64,000 bases of DNA from Akebia trifoliata. Taxonomy: Eukaryota; Streptophyta; Magnoliopsida; Ranunculales; Lardizabalaceae. Where the stretch lies: contig CM030708.1 in NCBI GenBank assembly GCA_017979445.1, forward strand, positions 31,128,721 through 31,192,720. Direction: 5' to 3'. The notes beneath the pieces were generated by a model. The model saw only the letters and a list, made by a program, of their open reading frames with translations, was not told where the DNA came from and ran no database searches. A program made the translations under genes and the position numbers. Below are positions 61,898 to 64,000 of the stretch, in pieces; within the stretch, counting starts at the first letter, position 1, and the number at the start of each line of letters is the position of its first letter.

Positions 61898-62464
61898 TTA
61901 TTATCAACCGTTCACTTATTTTCTTTATTTTTAGCAACTCTCTATTTCTAGTGAGATCGACAATCTCAGGGCTATGCTATCATCCCAACTTCACCAACTA
62001 AGCTAGTTAGCACTTGTCACTAGGCTTGTTAATGGACAATAATTGGATTGAGTATAAGAATATTGGAATCTGAACTCAAAAAAAAAATTGATATCCAAAA
62101 TCAAATCCAAAATTCATTGGATATCTGATATTGATCCAATAACACTATATCCAGAATTTTAAACATGAGTCGGAATTAGATTTGAATTTTCCACAATCCA
62201 TTGGCAGGCTTACCAATGAGAACCTAGTGATCAAAGATGATCGATTTTGGAAAATAAATAAATAAAGGAAAAATTACTTAATAGTCCATGGTGCTAATTT
62301 TTCTTTCAATTTAGTCATTGAATTTTTAAGATTATTAAAATAATTTATTTAGTAAATCCCTTTTTCAAAGCAATCCTTAACTTTTTCACGATTGAAATGT
62401 TCAAATTAGCCTAATCAGTTAAGCACATTATTTTTGTTCAAAAATATTGGATTTTCGACATCCC

Positions 62465-62785
62465 ATGAAGTTTTGGAGATTTTATTCCCATGAATTTGAT
62501 CTGAGAAAGAAGAAAATCAAGGAATTTTTCAAGTATTTAGAAGATATATGTAAGAAAAAAAATAGGGTTCTTCAACGATTTCAAGAAAATATTAGTACGC
62601 GTTTAAATCTGCGAGTTGTTCTTGATTTTCACTTCTTATTCGTTGAAGATGTTCACGTTAAGAAGAGATGCTTTGATTCTCACTTTCGATCATCAAAAGT
62701 TGATAAAAGTCTCTTCTTTTCTGCTCTTTCGTTCCAAAACTACAAAACACCATCACCCTCCAATCGAGAGTTTGGTCAGAGATAG
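62465..62785 (+). CDS. Long upstream ORF overlapping the PPR start
   Basis: From ATG 62465, 106 codons are open in a frame different from the PPR gene, reading MKFWRFYSHEFDLRKKK and ending at TAG 62783-62785. The last 137 bases overlap the PPR coding region. The peptide is very basic and has no known domain. If the transcript starts upstream, this uORF would be met first by ribosomes and could depress PPR translation. It could equally be chance in 5' UTR sequence. Confidence 0.3.
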   Translation: MKFWRFYSHEFDLRKKKIKEFFKYLEDICKKKNRVLQRFQENISTRLNLRVVLDFHFLFVEDVHVKKRCFDSHFRSSKVDKSLFFSALSFQNYKTPSPSNREFGQR

Positions 62786-64000
62786 GTGCAAATCAGGAGC
62801 ACTTGGGCTTGATGAGGCATTGGGTTGGTTCCATCGTTTGGTTCAAATCCGACCCATCCCCTCCATTGTTCCTTTTAATCAACTATTTGGAGCCATCACC
62901 AAGATGAAACATTATTCTATCTTGTTACCTATGTTTACTACATTGATGATGGATTCTTCTTCTGCACAAGGAAATGAAATCCAACCGGATTTATATACGT
63001 TTAACATGTTAATTAATTGCTACTGCAACTTGGGTCGTGTTGATTTCGGTTTTTCTGTTTTGGGAATGATTCTCAAACGCGGGTTTGAACCAGATCCCTC
63101 AACTTTGAGCAGTCTGCTTAAGGGGCTCTTTAAGGAAGATAAAGTAACACAGGCGATGGAGTTGTTCAAGGTAATAGTGAAGAATGGATATCCACACAAT
63201 GTAGTCACATATGGTACTGTGGTTGATGGGCTTTGCAAAGCTGGGAACGTTAATTCGGCTCTTAGGTTGATAAGGGGGATGGACTACAAACGAGGACAAT
63301 TTGGGAAGCCTGATACAATGATGTATAATAGTATTGTTGGCAGACTTTGCAAGGAGAGTCGTGTAAATGAGGCACTGAATCTCTTTCAAGAAATGATAGG
63401 CAAAAAAGACATTGTGCCAGATGTTGTCACTTATAACTTTTTAATTCATGGTCTATGCAATTTTGGCCTCATGAAAGAAGCTGAAAGTTTGTTCTATGAC
63501 ATGGTGATCAATGGAATCTCACCTGATGTAATAACCTTTGGCATTATTGTAGATGGTCTTTGTAAAGATGGGAGGACCAAAGAAGCGCACGATGTATTTC
63601 AGGAAATGTATCGTAGAGGTTTTGAACCCAACGTTTCCATGTACAACTCTTTGATTCATAAACTATGCACTTTGAGTAAATGGAAAGATGCCAAAAGGTT
63701 ATTCAATGAAATGGTAGATCGCAACATTACTCCGAATATAGTAACATTTAATATATTAGTGGATGCTATTTGCAAAGAAGGGATGGCCAAAGAAGCACAT
63801 CAACTATTGGAATTGATGATTCAAAGAGGTGTAGAACCTGACATAGTCACGTACAATACCTTGATGAATGGATACTGTTTGCAAGGTCAAATGAAAGAGG
63901 CAATAAGGGTTTTTGATTCAATGGGCGGTAGTGGTCATGATCCTGACGCGTATAGCTATAACATTTTGATCAATGGCTATTGCAAGGCTAGGAGATTGGA
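62649..64000 (+). CDS. P-class pentatricopeptide repeat protein, restorer-of-fertility-like (3' end outside window)
   Basis: The frame opens after a stop at 62604; the first ATG is 62649 and it stays open to the window edge (450 codons). The N-terminus MFTLRRDALILTFD, then SSFLLFRSKTTKHHH, is basic and serine-rich, as expected of a mitochondrial or plastid targeting peptide. The phrase GALGLDEALGWFHRLVQIRP is the usual RFL entry sequence. From about residue 115 tandem 35-residue PPR motifs follow without gaps: PDLYTFNMLINCYCNLGRVD, PDPSTLSSLLKGL, HNVVTYGTVVDGLCKAGN, PDTMMYNSIVGRLCKES, PDVVTYNFLIHGLC, PDVITFGIIVDGLCKDG, PNVSMYNSLIHKLC, PNIVTFNILVDAICKEG, PDIVTYNTLMNGYC and PDAYSYNILINGYCKA. 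Such proteins bind specific organelle RNAs; RFL members silence sterility-associated mitochondrial transcripts. Its RNA target is unknown. No intron so far, as is usual for PPR genes. Confidence 0.93.
   Translation, partial: MFTLRRDALILTFDHQKLIKVSSFLLFRSKTTKHHHPPIESLVRDRCKSGALGLDEALGWFHRLVQIRPIPSIVPFNQLFGAITKMKHYSILLPMFTTLMMDSSSAQGNEIQPDLYTFNMLINCYCNLGRVDFGFSVLGMILKRGFEPDPSTLSSLLKGLFKEDKVTQAMELFKVIVKNGYPHNVVTYGTVVDGLCKAGNVNSALRLIRGMDYKRGQFGKPDTMMYNSIVGRLCKESRVNEALNLFQEMIGKKDIVPDVVTYNFLIHGLCNFGLMKEAESLFYDMVINGISPDVITFGIIVDGLCKDGRTKEAHDVFQEMYRRGFEPNVSMYNSLIHKLCTLSKWKDAKRLFNEMVDRNITPNIVTFNILVDAICKEGMAKEAHQLLELMIQRGVEPDIVTYNTLMNGYCLQGQMKEAIRVFDSMGGSGHDPDAYSYNILINGYCKARRL

Larger units (their letters stand above)
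59600..62464. other. Intergenic interval between XRCC4 and the PPR gene
   Basis: It holds the XRCC4 3' UTR, then two MITEs (60283-60650 and 61302-61897). Between them are AT-rich sequence and a TTGTTAATGGACAATAATTG phrase near 62027 related to hAT-like MITE ends. The open frame at 59822-60166 has no recognisable domain. No gene is supported. Confidence 0.6.

Overview
The window is nuclear DNA from a flowering plant. It is AT-rich, its genes are split by GT-AG introns, and every protein I recognise belongs to a plant family. Retrotransposon relics and many small inverted-repeat transposons (MITEs) fill the space between genes. I cannot name the species. The long, transposon-laden introns suggest a medium to large genome. 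Layout: (1) 3.3-10.7 kb, minus strand: a homologue of TZP, a tandem zinc-knuckle/PLUS3 nuclear light-signalling regulator. It is open for 1000 codons, but its normal N-terminal block is broken. (2) 24.5-26.1 kb, plus: subunit G of the vacuolar H+-ATPase, in three short coding exons. (3) 32.4-37.1 kb, minus: a WAVE-DAMPENED2-like (TPX2-family) microtubule-binding protein with a KLEEK motif. (4) 43.5-46.1 kb, plus: an ALBA1/ALBA2-type nucleic-acid-binding protein. (5) 49.4-59.5 kb, plus: the double-strand-break repair factor XRCC4. Its third intron holds a 4.0 kb PIF/Harbinger element with an intact Myb/SANT-like ORF1 and only a stub of the transposase. (6) 62.6 kb to the window end, plus: a P-class pentatricopeptide repeat protein of the restorer-of-fertility-like type, cut by the window edge. 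The genes do not form a pathway or cluster; they are ordinary unlinked plant genes. Most were assembled exon by exon from splice sites, reading phase and family similarity, and all phases agree. Between the genes I see two small LTR (TRIM-like) elements with tRNA-Met-type primer sites, one with a perfect 5-bp target duplication. I also see a decayed LINE, LTR fragments, three hAT-like inverted-repeat elements, several foldback MITEs and a candidate organelle-derived insert. A recurrent MITE family shares one central hairpin in eight copies. No rRNA, tRNA or CRISPR array was found. I see no clearly new biological system. The best leads are the N-terminal decay of TZP, the ORF1-only Harbinger element inside XRCC4, the shared-hairpin MITE family, and the long overlapping upstream ORF on the PPR gene.
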